The notes: generated from the letters alone by a model not told the origin. Positions 8,209 to 16,962 are shown, numbered from the stretch's first letter. The stretch is DNA of 64,000 nucleotides from Cupriavidus sp. AU9028 (GCF_019795295.1 NZ_JAIMCG010000016.1:56195-120194), one strand, 5' to 3'. A program made the numbers and translations.

Positions 8209-8483
8209 CGACCTGGCGCCTATGGGCCGCTGGTCCGGCAGTTGCGCGTACCGAGGTCAGAGAGCCCGCCTCGCTCCCCATTGCGGTTACTTTCGATTGG
8301 AGATGCGCCCGCGTCGTCGAATGGCGTGAGCGTTAGAGGAATGACTGTGCACTGAAAGGCGGAAGGAGCGTCAAGTTCCGGATGCCACGTCTGGCGGCAC
8401 GGAGCACCTTGAGCGGAAGGACAGACTCGGATGCTGGATTGGACTCCCCAACACATTGGCGGGGCTGGATGCAATAGCGTTGT
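8209..8483. other. Intergenic region, nothing recognised
   Basis: No gene, terminator or leader box is evident between the recombinase and the UPF0489 gene. Confidence 0.4.
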
Positions 8484-9299
8484 ATGCTCATGCTTCCGAG
8501 CGAGCATCCCATCACCATGCAGCAAGAGAAAATCGACATTGGCGGCAAAGCCATCTACATCGTCCAGTCCCACCACCACGTCCTGCAGTCATGGGCAGAA
8601 ATCCGGCGCGGGCTCGCGGCCGCGCCGGCGCTTCTGACGCTCGACCATCACACAGACACGTACCAACCGTTCTTGCGACACCGCTTCCACGCGACGCCAG
8701 GAACTCTCGGTGATGATAAGGAAGAGAGAATGGATGCGCTTCTGCCTGGACTGATGGCGGAATTGCGATACGAAGATGAAGAATCGGTGCTGCAAGCTAT
8801 CACGAAACTGTCCAACGACGAGCATGTCAGGACCGCGATCATGGCGGGAATAGTGTCCCGTGGGTTTGTGGTGAACCATTCAGACTCTGACTACAGCGAT
8901 CCCGGGATCCTCTACGTGACCAGTTCAATCTGCGCGGTTGGTTGCGAGAAGCTTCCGCATGATGACGCATGCCGGCCGGTGCGTTCGGGGCAAGTGCTCG
9001 AGTCTGTCTACCTCGACCACGAGCTGGGCGAACTGAATGCCATGGCGGCGGCGGAAGGGCTCGAATTCAACGAGGAGGAGCCATATGTCCTGGACATTGA
9101 TCTCGACTACTTCCATTCGGAGAAGGCTATCGAGCCGGACGACCCCGCGACGTTCTACCGACTGGTGCGCAACGCCGTTGCCGTGACCATCGCGACCGAG
9201 CCAGAGTACGTCAAGTTATGCCGCGACGAGGGCTCAAGCGTATCCGGAGAGTCCCTGCTCCAACGTATGAAGCAGCATCTGCAAGCGGCAATGACGTGA
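8484..9299 (+). CDS. UPF0489 family protein
   Basis: 271 aa from the ATG at 8484, or 260 aa from the ATG at 8517; neither has a good ribosome binding site. Motifs typical of the arginase/deacetylase-like UPF0489 group are present: TLDHHTDTYQPF near residue 55, NHSDSDYSDPG in the middle and DIDLDYF near residue 205; the Asp/His residues likely bind metal. The substrate is unknown. It is a single gene between the recombinase and a minus-strand nuclease, probably accessory cargo. Confidence 0.7.
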   Translation: MLMLPSEHPITMQQEKIDIGGKAIYIVQSHHHVLQSWAEIRRGLAAAPALLTLDHHTDTYQPFLRHRFHATPGTLGDDKEERMDALLPGLMAELRYEDEESVLQAITKLSNDEHVRTAIMAGIVSRGFVVNHSDSDYSDPGILYVTSSICAVGCEKLPHDDACRPVRSGQVLESVYLDHELGELNAMAAAEGLEFNEEEPYVLDIDLDYFHSEKAIEPDDPATFYRLVRNAVAVTIATEPEYVKLCRDEGSSVSGESLLQRMKQHLQAAMT

Positions 9300-9371
9300 C
9301 GGCGTCCAGGACGTCGGCCTGTATCAAAGCCTCGGCTCGAAGAGGGCCGCGACCGGGAACCGACCGCTTCG

Positions 9372-10280
9372 CTACCGCGACAGAGCTGATGCAAACGAAA
9401 GCATACCGCCTGAGTTATGCAGGGCTTCCGCCAGCTTCTTGATCCCGTCGTGCTTCTGAACAACCGCTCCGGACACCAGTCTGGAGAAACTCACCTGCCG
9501 AGCCGCCTTCTCGCCGGGATGCGGCGTCGGTGGGGGCAGTGCGAACTCAGCCGCCCAGGTCACTCTATCCAGCCGCGGGAATGGATCGATGCCGGTGAAG
9601 TCGCGCAGCTCCGCAATGCTTATGATGCTATAGGCCTCTGTGGCATCGTTCCGAACGATGTAAGCCGCCGCGCCCTTACCGGGGATGTAGATCGCCTTCC
9701 AGATGAAATCCGGCACCGTGACTCGGCCTCGCAGCGTTCGCGAGCTTCGGTCGAATACGGGCCCAGTCACAACAAAGGCAAGTCCGAACTTCCGGACAAG
9801 GCGCCGTGTCGACGTCTCCAGATGGCTCCAAGTCCGGCGGTTCGATACCGGATGTTGAGGGATCACGTTGGCGAGGCTGAAACTCTCAGCCTGCGATCTC
9901 TTGTCACCGAAGTCGCCACTGGGTGCAAGGTGGCCGCGGTCAAAGCCCGACCGGGCATAGTCAGCCAGGGTAGCTCGCTCGCTGACGGGCAATTTGTTCT
10001 CTTCATAGAAGTCGCTATCTCGGGCAAGCGTTCGTGCCGCTTCGACGGCGCCCCGAGTCAGTCGCTCCGCCGACCATAGCGCGGTCCGAGTCGCTCCGGA
10101 GTGAAGGATTGCATAGGCGCGGTAACAGAGCAGTGTTCCACTCCGCTCCTGCATGACAACCGGTGCCTGGCCGTGCGCAAACACGCTTGCGCACGGTGCT
10201 GCCGCTTCCTTCGCCGGCGCCGGCGCAGGAGTGAAGAATAGGGGAACAGCGAGAGTAGAAACAGCGAGCAGTAGGCGCAT
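9372..10280 (-). CDS. Secreted DNA/RNA non-specific endonuclease
   Basis: 302 aa with a signal peptide (MRLLLAVSTLAVPLFF, cleavage near residue 23). The NucA/Serratia nuclease motif is FDRGHLAPSGDF (DRGH at 114-117, His117 the general base), with Asn138 (SLANVIPQ) as metal ligand. It would cut DNA and RNA in the periplasm or outside. On mobile elements such enzymes are found near conjugation or entry functions, where they degrade competing DNA; the role here is inferred. Confidence 0.88.
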   Translation of the reverse strand: MRLLLAVSTLAVPLFFTPAPAPAKEAAAPCASVFAHGQAPVVMQERSGTLLCYRAYAILHSGATRTALWSAERLTRGAVEAARTLARDSDFYEENKLPVSERATLADYARSGFDRGHLAPSGDFGDKRSQAESFSLANVIPQHPVSNRRTWSHLETSTRRLVRKFGLAFVVTGPVFDRSSRTLRGRVTVPDFIWKAIYIPGKGAAAYIVRNDATEAYSIISIAELRDFTGIDPFPRLDRVTWAAEFALPPPTPHPGEKAARQVSFSRLVSGAVVQKHDGIKKLAEALHNSGGMLSFASALSR

Positions 10281-10331
10281 GGGCGTCCAATCCGGGGTGT
10301 GGAGTTTCAGCTTGCCACTGCGTGAAGGAAG

Positions 10332-10922
10332 TCAAGTGTCTACCGAATGCGGTATGGCATCGAGTGCACTGGCAACGAAGCTCTCCAGACTGATGGAGAG
10401 CCGGCCCTCGCTGCTGCCATCCTCCTCTGAGAACGCCGCGGGCGTACCGGGAACGGGCTCGAAGTGGACCGCCGACGAGCCGTCCACATCGATCACGGTC
10501 GCCCGGCGTAGGAGTTTGCGGTATCGGTGCGCGTCCGCCATAACGGTTTCTACGGGCTCAAACTTGAGCAATGGGTGTTCCGGGGAGGCTAGAGCGGCGG
10601 CCATGGCCGCGAACTTAGGCCCATTGGCAGGCCAGTTGTCCGAGGTCGACGCGAGTAGGTTGAGGAAGTAGGGTATGTCGGCCGAGGTGAGAACCCGACG
10701 GGCCAAGATGGATATGGTTTCCTGGTGTGCCGGGCGGTGCAACTCCCGCCGGTTCCAAATAGCGCTGAGCTGCCGGAACGCGGAATCGGGATCAGCGGGG
10801 TCGTTGCTAACCGGCGGTGTTGAGATGCCGCACTCCTCGCATGCAATGACGGCCTGGAGGCGGCCAGCGATGAAGAGAGGAGCGCCGTCGCAATGGGCGC
10901 AATCCAGCAGGCCGGTAGGCAT
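10332..10922 (-). CDS. Lar-like zinc-ribbon protein
   Basis: 196 aa. The first 60 residues carry two CxxC knuckles (Cys8/Cys11 and Cys28/Cys31) and the AFRQLSAIWNRR ending of Lar-type restriction-alleviation zinc ribbons. Lar proteins modulate type I restriction-modification; whether this longer protein does so is unproven. The remainder is helical and unfamiliar. It is transcribed with the minus-strand genes upstream of it. Confidence 0.65.
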   Translation of the reverse strand: MPTGLLDCAHCDGAPLFIAGRLQAVIACEECGISTPPVSNDPADPDSAFRQLSAIWNRRELHRPAHQETISILARRVLTSADIPYFLNLLASTSDNWPANGPKFAAMAAALASPEHPLLKFEPVETVMADAHRYRKLLRRATVIDVDGSSAVHFEPVPGTPAAFSEEDGSSEGRLSISLESFVASALDAIPHSVDT

Positions 10923-10975
10923 TGGTGCAAACGGGGGCGGAAAGTCTCAATTATGCCTGCCCGAGACGACGAACC

Positions 10976-11272
10976 CTAAGTCGGCTCGCTGTCCAAGGCA
11001 AAAACCGGTTCGTTCGTTGCCAGGAAGCGCGTGGTGGTGGTGAGCAGGCCGCGCCGTGCCGTCCCTTGAAACCCTTGCAACGATTCGGACTGGTCGCGTA
11101 GCTCTCTCCCGATCCGCCAGAATTCATTGAGCCAATGGCCACCTTGGCCGGGTGGGCCGCCTAGCTGGCCGGTGGTAATGGCACCACGGATTGCGAGGAC
11201 GGTCTCCGGGTCGGGGTACTCTCTGTCTGTGGGGTCGGGGTGCGGCGGTGTCATACGGGGCAGCTTAGTCAT
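10976..11272 (-). CDS. Small unknown protein
   Basis: 98 aa, proline-rich start (MTKLPRMTPPHPDP) then a helical stretch (HWLNEFWRIGRELRDQ). Overlaps the end of the upstream gene by a few bases, so it is probably coupled to it. No family recognised. Confidence 0.5.
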   Translation of the reverse strand: MTKLPRMTPPHPDPTDREYPDPETVLAIRGAITTGQLGGPPGQGGHWLNEFWRIGRELRDQSESLQGFQGTARRGLLTTTTRFLATNEPVFALDSEPT

Positions 11273-11564
11273 GATGGTCTGTGGCGAACATGTCGATTGT
11301 TCGGGTGTCGCGTTGCTCGCTGCCCGAGTCGGTCTTCAGGAGCTCGCGGATCGACGGCAGAGCAAGGCCACCGTAGGGCCGGTCCGACTCGGACCAGTTG
11401 CCGTCCAGATCCTTGGCAGTGCGGATGGGGCCAGCTACCTTGTACCGCGGTTCCCGGGCGTCCTCGATCTCGCTTCGCTCTTGCATAGCAACCTGCAGTG
11501 CGGCCGAGGCGTCGCCGGCGTGTATGACGGCGCGGTAGACGATATCCACGTTGTACAAAGGCAT
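11265..11564 (-). CDS. Small unknown protein
   Basis: 99 aa, beginning MPLYNVDIVYRAVIHAGDAS, an alternating strand-helix pattern with an acidic C-terminus (FATDHHD). Member of the same minus-strand run; no motif identifies it. Confidence 0.5.
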   Translation of the reverse strand: MPLYNVDIVYRAVIHAGDASAALQVAMQERSEIEDAREPRYKVAGPIRTAKDLDGNWSESDRPYGGLALPSIRELLKTDSGSEQRDTRTIDMFATDHHD

Positions 11565-11609
11565 TGTGAAAGTTGTAGTGGGTGGAGCCGGGCGTGCACG
11601 GAGGGGCCC

Positions 11610-12032
11610 TTAGAGGTTGGAGGTTGGGCGGACGCACCGAACTGGAAACTCGAAGACGGTCGCGCAGACGCACTCATCACAGCAGCGCTCCTTCACGACT
11701 ACTTCTTCGGCCAGCCCAAAGCGAACCGCTGCCGAGCGTACGCAATCAGGGTCGATCCGATCAGCCGCGACCGCCGACAACACTTCTCGCGCGAAGCCAT
11801 TGAGCCGAGCCAACTCCTCCCCTATTGGCCCGTGGGTGTACAGATATAAGCCGGTCTGCATCTTCCGGACTATCGTAGTCTCGGCCGCGATGTGCTCAAG
11901 AATCTCCTCGGCGGTCGCTCCATCGACCTGCAGATGGCGCTGGAACAGGGCGACCGAGGCGGCGCGGTGCTGGTGCACTACGTCAATGGCGCGAGCAAGG
12001 AGCGTCGTATCGAGTGTCGTTCCGGCGCGCAC
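11610..12032 (-). CDS. FtsK-gamma-like winged-helix protein
   Basis: 140 aa with a GTG start placed directly after the stop codon of the DUF1173-type gene and GGGAGG upstream in that gene's tail. Residues 8-60 (LLARAIDVVHQHRAAS, FQRHLQVDGATAEEILEHI) match the FtsK gamma winged-helix pattern, a small DNA-binding fold also used by plasmid proteins. The C-terminal part has a Cys cluster (RCCDECVC). It is likely DNA-binding; the partner is unknown. Confidence 0.6.
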   Translation of the reverse strand: MRAGTTLDTTLLARAIDVVHQHRAASVALFQRHLQVDGATAEEILEHIAAETTIVRKMQTGLYLYTHGPIGEELARLNGFAREVLSAVAADRIDPDCVRSAAVRFGLAEEVVVKERCCDECVCATVFEFPVRCVRPTSNL

Positions 12033-13265
12033 TTACCCAACCTCCCCAAGCTTTGCAGTGGGCTCCGGCAGCTGCATTGCCGTGAGCGACTGTGCCGGGT
12101 CCCACTCGATCAGCGGGATGCCGGACGACCTGTAATGGTGTCGTTTCGCTTCGAGCCTAGTGTCGTATTCCGTATTGCCCACCATCCCGAGAACCTCGAT
12201 CACGGACTCTGGCGAAGTATCAGTGAGGATGAAGTCGGGATGCACCGGCGCGCCGTCGACATGGCGCAGCGGCTTGACGAACGCTCGCCTCTGGGAGGCT
12301 AGGTAGTCTGCCATGGCAACCTCGTATGCGGAATCACACGGTAAAAATCTCGAATCTGTCAGCATCGCCGCTGCGTCAACAATCGTCAGGTAGTTCTTTG
12401 CCTTCGGCCGTTCGATCAGGAAAACGGCGACGCAACGCTGAGTCGGCTGGCCGGCCCCAGCCAGTGGCGCTTGAAAGGAGCGCTGCATCCGCTGGTACAG
12501 CGCGGAGCCCAGGAAGAATCGTTGCTTCGTCTGGCGCAGCTCGATCTCCCCGCCGAACTGACTAGGCTTGTGCGCGACGACCTCGCCGATTAGGAGACCC
12601 CGCGGCGTGTCGGTCGATGTGGGCGCGAGGCGTCCGGTCCAGCTGGCCATCTCGGCCAGGATTTCGTCCTTGCGAGCCGGGTCCCAACGCTCGACGATAT
12701 GGAGGATGTCTGCGCCGGCGCGGCCGTTGATCTTGCAGTCCGCCATTTCACTAGAGAGGCGGGACCAGCAGGCGCTCCAGCCTCGGCCGCCATAGCCGGG
12801 CCAGACGTTCAAGCCTGCTTGCTCCCAGGCATACTCGAGGAAGGCCAGGAGCCCGGCAGTCCGCCGCTGCGGCTTACGCGCGGCGCCAATCTGATCGGAC
12901 TGGGGCGGCTTAGTTCGCGCACGGGAGCTCACCTTCAGACTCGCGTCGAGCTTTACATCGAGGATGCCCTCCCGATGCCGGAACGCGTCTAGATCGGCGC
13001 GAGACCCTGCCCGGCCCGCATTCCGGTTCCAGAAAGGGCATCCCGGAGTGTGCATGGATGACTTGCCCGGCCAGCACGCCAACAAAAAAAGGCCCGCGGG
13101 ATGGCGCCGGATGACGAGCTTTGGACTGGGCCTTCCGTCGTTGCACCCGCACTCCGCAAAGCCCTGCGCGGTCTTCGCTCGCTCGAGTTGACGAACGTAT
13201 CGCTCCGGATTCTCGAGAACGGCTTCGAGCGGTGCCTGATAGCCCCCGATTCTTACGGTGATCAT
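12033..13265 (-). CDS. DUF1173-type protein
   Basis: 410 aa from the ATG at 13265 (MITVRIGGYQAPLEAV); an upstream in-frame start at 13412 would overlap the previous gene. It has conserved cysteines (CGCNDGRPSP, then HTPGCPFW) and a C-terminal segment (DYLASQ, VHPDFILTD, VIEVLGM) that looks like a PD-(D/E)XK nuclease core, with Lys only later in EAKRHHY. DUF1173 proteins are common on large Burkholderiales elements with unknown role. The nuclease idea is inference. Confidence 0.65.
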   Translation of the reverse strand: MITVRIGGYQAPLEAVLENPERYVRQLERAKTAQGFAECGCNDGRPSPKLVIRRHPAGLFLLACWPGKSSMHTPGCPFWNRNAGRAGSRADLDAFRHREGILDVKLDASLKVSSRARTKPPQSDQIGAARKPQRRTAGLLAFLEYAWEQAGLNVWPGYGGRGWSACWSRLSSEMADCKINGRAGADILHIVERWDPARKDEILAEMASWTGRLAPTSTDTPRGLLIGEVVAHKPSQFGGEIELRQTKQRFFLGSALYQRMQRSFQAPLAGAGQPTQRCVAVFLIERPKAKNYLTIVDAAAMLTDSRFLPCDSAYEVAMADYLASQRRAFVKPLRHVDGAPVHPDFILTDTSPESVIEVLGMVGNTEYDTRLEAKRHHYRSSGIPLIEWDPAQSLTAMQLPEPTAKLGEVG

Positions 13266-13308
13266 AGGTGTCTCTCTGGGGCCGGGGTCACCGGAATGGC
13301 GGTCCCGA

Positions 13309-13758
13309 TCATTGAACGCCCTCCAGCGCGCCTTGGCGTGGAAGGGACGCCCAGACTTTGCGCCGAACCGCCCGGCTGGTCTCGGCGGCCGCCACGCGTC
13401 GCGCTTGATCACCGCTCAACTCGTCGACAAGGAAGCTGAAGTACAGGGCGGTGGTTGGGCCTGTCCATGCGGCCCATCGGCGACGAATCTCCTCTTTGAC
13501 CGTTTCCGGCAGCGAGAAGAAGCGCGTCCTGGCTTCCCGCCAGACCCGGGCATGAAACGCCCGCTGACCCGCTTCGAACCGGTCGGCTTGGCGTTGCCGC
13601 CGTGAGAACTCTTCGTCTTGGCCATGCTGCTCGCCCTGAACGTGCTCGGCGATCAGTGGATAGCGGTCGCGCTCCCGCTGCTGCTTGCGGATGAAGGCGG
13701 CTCGCCGGCGGGTGTTGAAGTCGATGGGGGTGTAGCGCTCAAATCGGGTGAATCGCAT
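13309..13758 (-). CDS. Basic unknown protein
   Basis: 149 aa, very rich in Arg and Gln (RRRAAFIRKQQRERDR) and mostly helical. It is first in the minus-strand run 13758-9372. A GGTATC/GATACC hairpin lies just upstream (13765-13795) and may regulate it. No family recognised. Confidence 0.5.
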   Translation of the reverse strand: MRFTRFERYTPIDFNTRRRAAFIRKQQRERDRYPLIAEHVQGEQHGQDEEFSRRQRQADRFEAGQRAFHARVWREARTRFFSLPETVKEEIRRRWAAWTGPTTALYFSFLVDELSGDQARRVAAAETSRAVRRKVWASLPRQGALEGVQ

Positions 13759-13916
13759 GGCAGTTGGTATCGGGTCCTATAAAACCAGGATACCGGCGTA
13801 TGCGGGAAGTCAAGGCTGCCGGCTGGCGTGGTTGTCCAGATAGCATTTTGGCGCCTTGCAGCACAAGAATTTCCATGCAAACGCTATAGAATCGGGGCGT
13901 CTTTTGAGAAAGCTCA

Positions 13917-14474
13917 ATGTCTTCACCCCGCCGTCATGCCGTTCACGAAGTCTCCCTTGGGACCCGGCCCAGTCGAGAGACGCAGTTCGTCTCGCCTGGC
14001 GACCCACAGTATGAGGAGATCGCTCGGCTAGATGCGTTTGCCTTCAGGCGCTATCTCGATCGAGTGTTCTGGTACCCACGCCGGGAGGTGGTTTGCTTTG
14101 AGGTCCGCGCTGTGCCGTCCCGAGATGGAAAATTCTACGACGTCGTGGCGGTGGTGGCAGTGGGCGAGGGCGAGGCTTGGTTCTCTGCCGATGCGGTACC
14201 AGACAGGTGGGACTTCGTTGCCCTCAGTGAGATCATGCATGGCCTCTCCGTCATGGAGGGGAGGGCGTGGGGGCCCGGCCGGGAAGCGCCTGGCGATGTG
14301 CCGCGCATCAACGCGAGTGAAGTCTTTGACTCTTCTCGTCTAGAAGACCCAGACGAGGCGCAATCACGCCGGTGGGCGGTGATCAACCGAGTGCGCGAGG
14401 CAAGCAGGCAGCGGCGCGGTCGCCGCTTCGGGCGGCCAGTCAATACCTTGAATCGGACTATCGATTCGCAGTAA
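13917..14474 (+). CDS. Unknown protein
   Basis: 185 aa, starting MSSPRRHAVHEVSLGTRP. The middle has a strand-rich stretch (VVCFEVRAV, VVAVVAVGEGEAWF) and the C-terminus is basic (RQRRGRRFGRP). Divergent from the DUF1173 run. No recognisable motif, and no strong ribosome binding site. Confidence 0.5.
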   Translation: MSSPRRHAVHEVSLGTRPSRETQFVSPGDPQYEEIARLDAFAFRRYLDRVFWYPRREVVCFEVRAVPSRDGKFYDVVAVVAVGEGEAWFSADAVPDRWDFVALSEIMHGLSVMEGRAWGPGREAPGDVPRINASEVFDSSRLEDPDEAQSRRWAVINRVREASRQRRGRRFGRPVNTLNRTIDSQ

Positions 14475-14491
14475 TATTCGACCGAATCTCC

Positions 14492-14587
14492 GCGCTTGCA
14501 GCGCATCGACACAGCCGTACACCGGCCATTTCCTTTCACCCATTGGGGCTTTCCCAATGGGACGGCTCCATCATTTTGGAGCCTGTC
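14492..14587 (+). promoter_or_regulatory. RNA leader with box copy E
   Basis: Box GCGCT-TGC-AGCGC then ATCGACA (14492-14511), again a stem with changed but pairing bases. It is followed by CCCATTGGG/CCCAATGGG (14539-14561) and GGCTCC/GGAGCC (14564-14583); the latter hides the GGAG ribosome binding site. GGGGCT in the first loop can pair with the same GGCTCC arm (with G-U pairs). Confidence 0.7.
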
Positions 14588-14797
14588 TTGTATATCTCGT
14601 CCCGTACTACCGGCCTCGCCGTTCTCTCGACCGTCTTCAACCTGGTCGCGCTTCTGTTCTTCCTCACCGCCACCGCTGACCATGGCCTCGCTATGGTGCA
14701 AGTTCAGCTCGTGGTCGATATTCAGTTTCTCATCATCATCGCTTGGCTGCTCGCAAAGCTGCTGAGCGGCGATCAGAAGCGTCCCATCACCGGCTGA
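14588..14797 (+). CDS. 69-aa two-span membrane protein
   Basis: Start set at a TTG six bases after GGAG in the leader hairpin; the ATG at 14372 in the same frame lies inside the upstream gene and has no leader. The product has two hydrophobic segments (GLAVLSTVFNLVALLFFL and VVDIQFLIIIAWLLAKLL) and a short polar tail. It is unknown, possibly a small inner-membrane regulator. The leader-defined start makes the prediction more credible than size alone. Confidence 0.6.
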   Translation: MYISSRTTGLAVLSTVFNLVALLFFLTATADHGLAMVQVQLVVDIQFLIIIAWLLAKLLSGDQKRPITG

Positions 14798-14822
14798 CGG
14801 ACCACCGACAGCCCGATTCACC

Positions 14823-14882
14823 GCCCACCGGGGAAGCACTCCCTGGTGGGCAGTGCTTCCTTGCACCCATTGAGGAAGCACC
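14823..14882 (+). promoter_or_regulatory. Two-state hairpin leader of the methylase-like gene
   Basis: GCCCACC/GGTGGGC hairpin (14823-14851), then GTGCTTCC (14853-14860) pairing perfectly with GGAAGCAC (14874-14881), which contains the ribosome binding site. GGAAGCACT at 14832-14840, inside the first hairpin, is a second perfect partner for 14852-14860. The two pairings exclude each other. Confidence 0.75.
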
Positions 14883-14948
14883 ATGGCATACCACCACGCA
14901 GTTCCCCCGCTCCTGGCCCATTCTTTCGGCATGGAGCCGCGGACATGA
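14883..14948 (+). CDS. 21-aa leader peptide
   Basis: The hairpin-controlled ribosome binding site sits at this ATG, not at the methylase-like gene. The 21-residue frame (MAYHHAVPPLLAHSFG...) ends in TGA overlapping the next ATG (ATGA). It is therefore likely to be translated mainly to couple the switch to the downstream gene. Early His and Pro codons are notable, though no amino-acid-specific attenuation can be shown. Confidence 0.55.
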   Translation: MAYHHAVPPLLAHSFGMEPRT

Positions 14949-15826
14949 GCCGCGCCGCACAACGCCGGCATCAAGCCACCGCAACCGATCCTCACAGGGA
15001 GCTTCTGTCCCTGTTCAAGGCTTTCGGGTACCGGCACAGCATGAACGACGTCTTCGCGGATTTTGTGGAGGTGTCAGCGCTGGCCATCAGCAACGCCGTG
15101 GATCGCCATCACTTCGAAGACCGGGAGAAGCGATACCTGGAGATCGCAAAGAAGTACGATCGAGAGGAGCTGTCCCGGTTCGCGCAGATGCTAGGCGCGC
15201 TAACTATGACCTTCGAGGAGCGCGTGCAGCAGCTGGTGCCGAATGGAGACGGCCTAGCCGACGTGCTCGGGCAGACTTACATGATGCTCGAGCTCGGCAA
15301 CGATAGGGCGGGGCAGTTCTTCACGCCCTATACGGTCTCTCGCATGATGGCCGGCATCAATATGGCTGACGGCGCCTCCTCCATCGAGAGGGACGGGTTT
15401 GTGACCGTGTTGGAGCCCGCGTCCGGCGCCGGCGGGATGGTGATCGCCTGTGCCGACGCGCTCAATGACGCTGGACAAAATTACCAGCGGACAATGCACG
15501 CCACGTGCATCGACATCGATCCTCGCTGCGTCCACATGACGTATGTCCAGCTGGCGCTCCTTCATATCCCGGCCATTGTCGTCCACGGCAACGCTCTTAG
15601 CCTCGAATCGTGGTCCAATTGGTTCACGCCGGCTCATATCTTGGGCGGCTGGGGAGCGCGGCTCCAGACGGCGCGCGCCAGGGAGGACCTCACAGCTGCA
15701 GAGCAGGACGCCGGTTCTCGCGCCTCTCCTGACGAGATCGTGATCGCTGTCCCGCCCGGGGCCGCTGAGTTTCCGCCGCCCGCGCTCCGGGCGTTCGTAC
15801 CGGACGATCAGTTGGCGCTCTTCTAG
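14945..15826 (+). CDS. N6 DNA methylase-like protein lacking the NPPY motif
   Basis: 293 aa. It has the HsdM-type GQFFTPYTVSRMMA segment (residues 123-136) and the AdoMet-binding motif LEPASGAGGM (156-165). Where the catalytic NPPY/F should follow, the sequence reads VHGNALSLESWSNWFTPAHILGGW in shortened sense (VHGNALSL...HILGGW, about 213-236), with no NPP. It may bind AdoMet and DNA without methylating, perhaps as an anti-restriction factor (inference). Start fixed by ATGA overlap with the leader peptide. Confidence 0.75.
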   Translation: MSRAAQRRHQATATDPHRELLSLFKAFGYRHSMNDVFADFVEVSALAISNAVDRHHFEDREKRYLEIAKKYDREELSRFAQMLGALTMTFEERVQQLVPNGDGLADVLGQTYMMLELGNDRAGQFFTPYTVSRMMAGINMADGASSIERDGFVTVLEPASGAGGMVIACADALNDAGQNYQRTMHATCIDIDPRCVHMTYVQLALLHIPAIVVHGNALSLESWSNWFTPAHILGGWGARLQTARAREDLTAAEQDAGSRASPDEIVIAVPPGAAEFPPPALRAFVPDDQLALF

Positions 15827-15933
15827 GCCAGAAACGCAGGCCAGATTGGCGAGCTTTCGCAGGTCTTCCGTGGACCAGCGCCGGCTATGATGATTCCCGT
15901 AGCCCCCGCTACGGCAGTTCTCTCAGATGACTC

Positions 15934-15962
15934 AAAGCCCTCTTCGGAGGGCTTTTTTTTTG
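15934..15962 (+). terminator. Rho-independent terminator
   Basis: AAAGCCCTC-TTCG-GAGGGCTTT with a run of T, about 110 bases after the methylase-like gene. Confidence 0.9.
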
Positions 15963-16035
15963 CATTCCATGAGCCATGAACCGCCCCGAGCCGTCTGTCG
16001 CGCGCCGAAGAGAAGCCGTCATAGCATTCGGACGC

Positions 16036-16962
16036 CTATCGGTAGCTATGGAATCGATATCGTCGTGCGTTAGGGCGCCCGGCATTCTCGGCAGATCCGC
16101 ACAAGGCGGTATAGAAAAAGGTGCTTCCATCCGACGAATTCTCTTGCTCGTCGAGCTTGACGGTATAGCCGGAGGGCGGCTCACATGCGTACATTTCCTT
16201 CCCCCGCCACTCGTCCACTGAATATGTGGTAACCACCATCGCATTCAAGCTCTCGGATGTGCCGGGGCACTGGTCGTCATAAAATAAACGCGTTATTAAT
16301 GAAAGCGGACCATGCCATTCGAGCGGCAGAGTGTGTGGGGGGCGTCGCTGATAGTGGACCTTATCACCCGTGGCAAAGGCATTGATATTGGGCTGCACGC
16401 AGATGGGCCAGCTCTTACCTGGAAGCGGTTTTATTATGAGGGCTTTACCTTGTGAAGAGCTGACTTGCCACCACGTGCCGAAAGAGAAATCCGGATGAAT
16501 GTGGCGTTTCCCACCTGCAAGGGGTTGAGCCAGGATACAACTCTGTCCGATCTGAAGCTGCTCAACCGCCCCTTGGGCATCGCTACTGCGGGCCGTACAT
16601 GTTGGAGCTTGTTGAATGCACGTAGATGGACGCTGTAAGACGACCGCGTTCGATGTGCCATCCAGATTCGATGGGCACTCCTTCGAGAAAACTCGCCCGC
16701 ACGCAACGTAGCCTATGTTTGGTGCGGGATCACGAGTATAGTCAGGAGCGGTACACGCCGTGACCCCGGGGGCCAGAGCACCGAGTACCCATGCCTTTCT
16801 TGGTTCCGCCGTTCCCTCGCATTCTGGACTCTCAATCTCGCCTACGGGGACAAAAGAAGGCGGCATTGTCTGACCCTTGCAGATCGCGTCTCCAGCTTCC
16901 AATGCGCTCACCATACTTGGAAATGTAAGGGCTATGGCGATCAGGAGGGGAATGAGATGCAT
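16036..16962 (-). CDS. Exported cysteine-rich protein, unknown function
   Basis: 308 aa from the ATG at 16962, four bases after the stop of the upstream gene. An N-terminal signal peptide is evident (MHLIPLLIAIALTFPSMVSA). The mature part has about 16 cysteines, many in positions suited to disulfides (CKGQTMPPS, CGRVFSKECPS), and an aromatic WWQVSSSQG segment, suggesting a folded periplasmic or secreted domain. No family recognised. Operon with the papain-like protein suggests a joint extracellular function. Confidence 0.65.
   Translation of the reverse strand: MHLIPLLIAIALTFPSMVSALEAGDAICKGQTMPPSFVPVGEIESPECEGTAEPRKAWVLGALAPGVTACTAPDYTRDPAPNIGYVACGRVFSKECPSNLDGTSNAVVLQRPSTCIQQAPTCTARSSDAQGAVEQLQIGQSCILAQPLAGGKRHIHPDFSFGTWWQVSSSQGKALIIKPLPGKSWPICVQPNINAFATGDKVHYQRRPPHTLPLEWHGPLSLITRLFYDDQCPGTSESLNAMVVTTYSVDEWRGKEMYACEPPSGYTVKLDEQENSSDGSTFFYTALCGSAENAGRPNARRYRFHSYR

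Noticed and set aside
14135-15037. 300-codon minus-strand frame
   Set aside because: Spans three plus-strand genes and the hairpin leaders; composition is that of a shadow frame.
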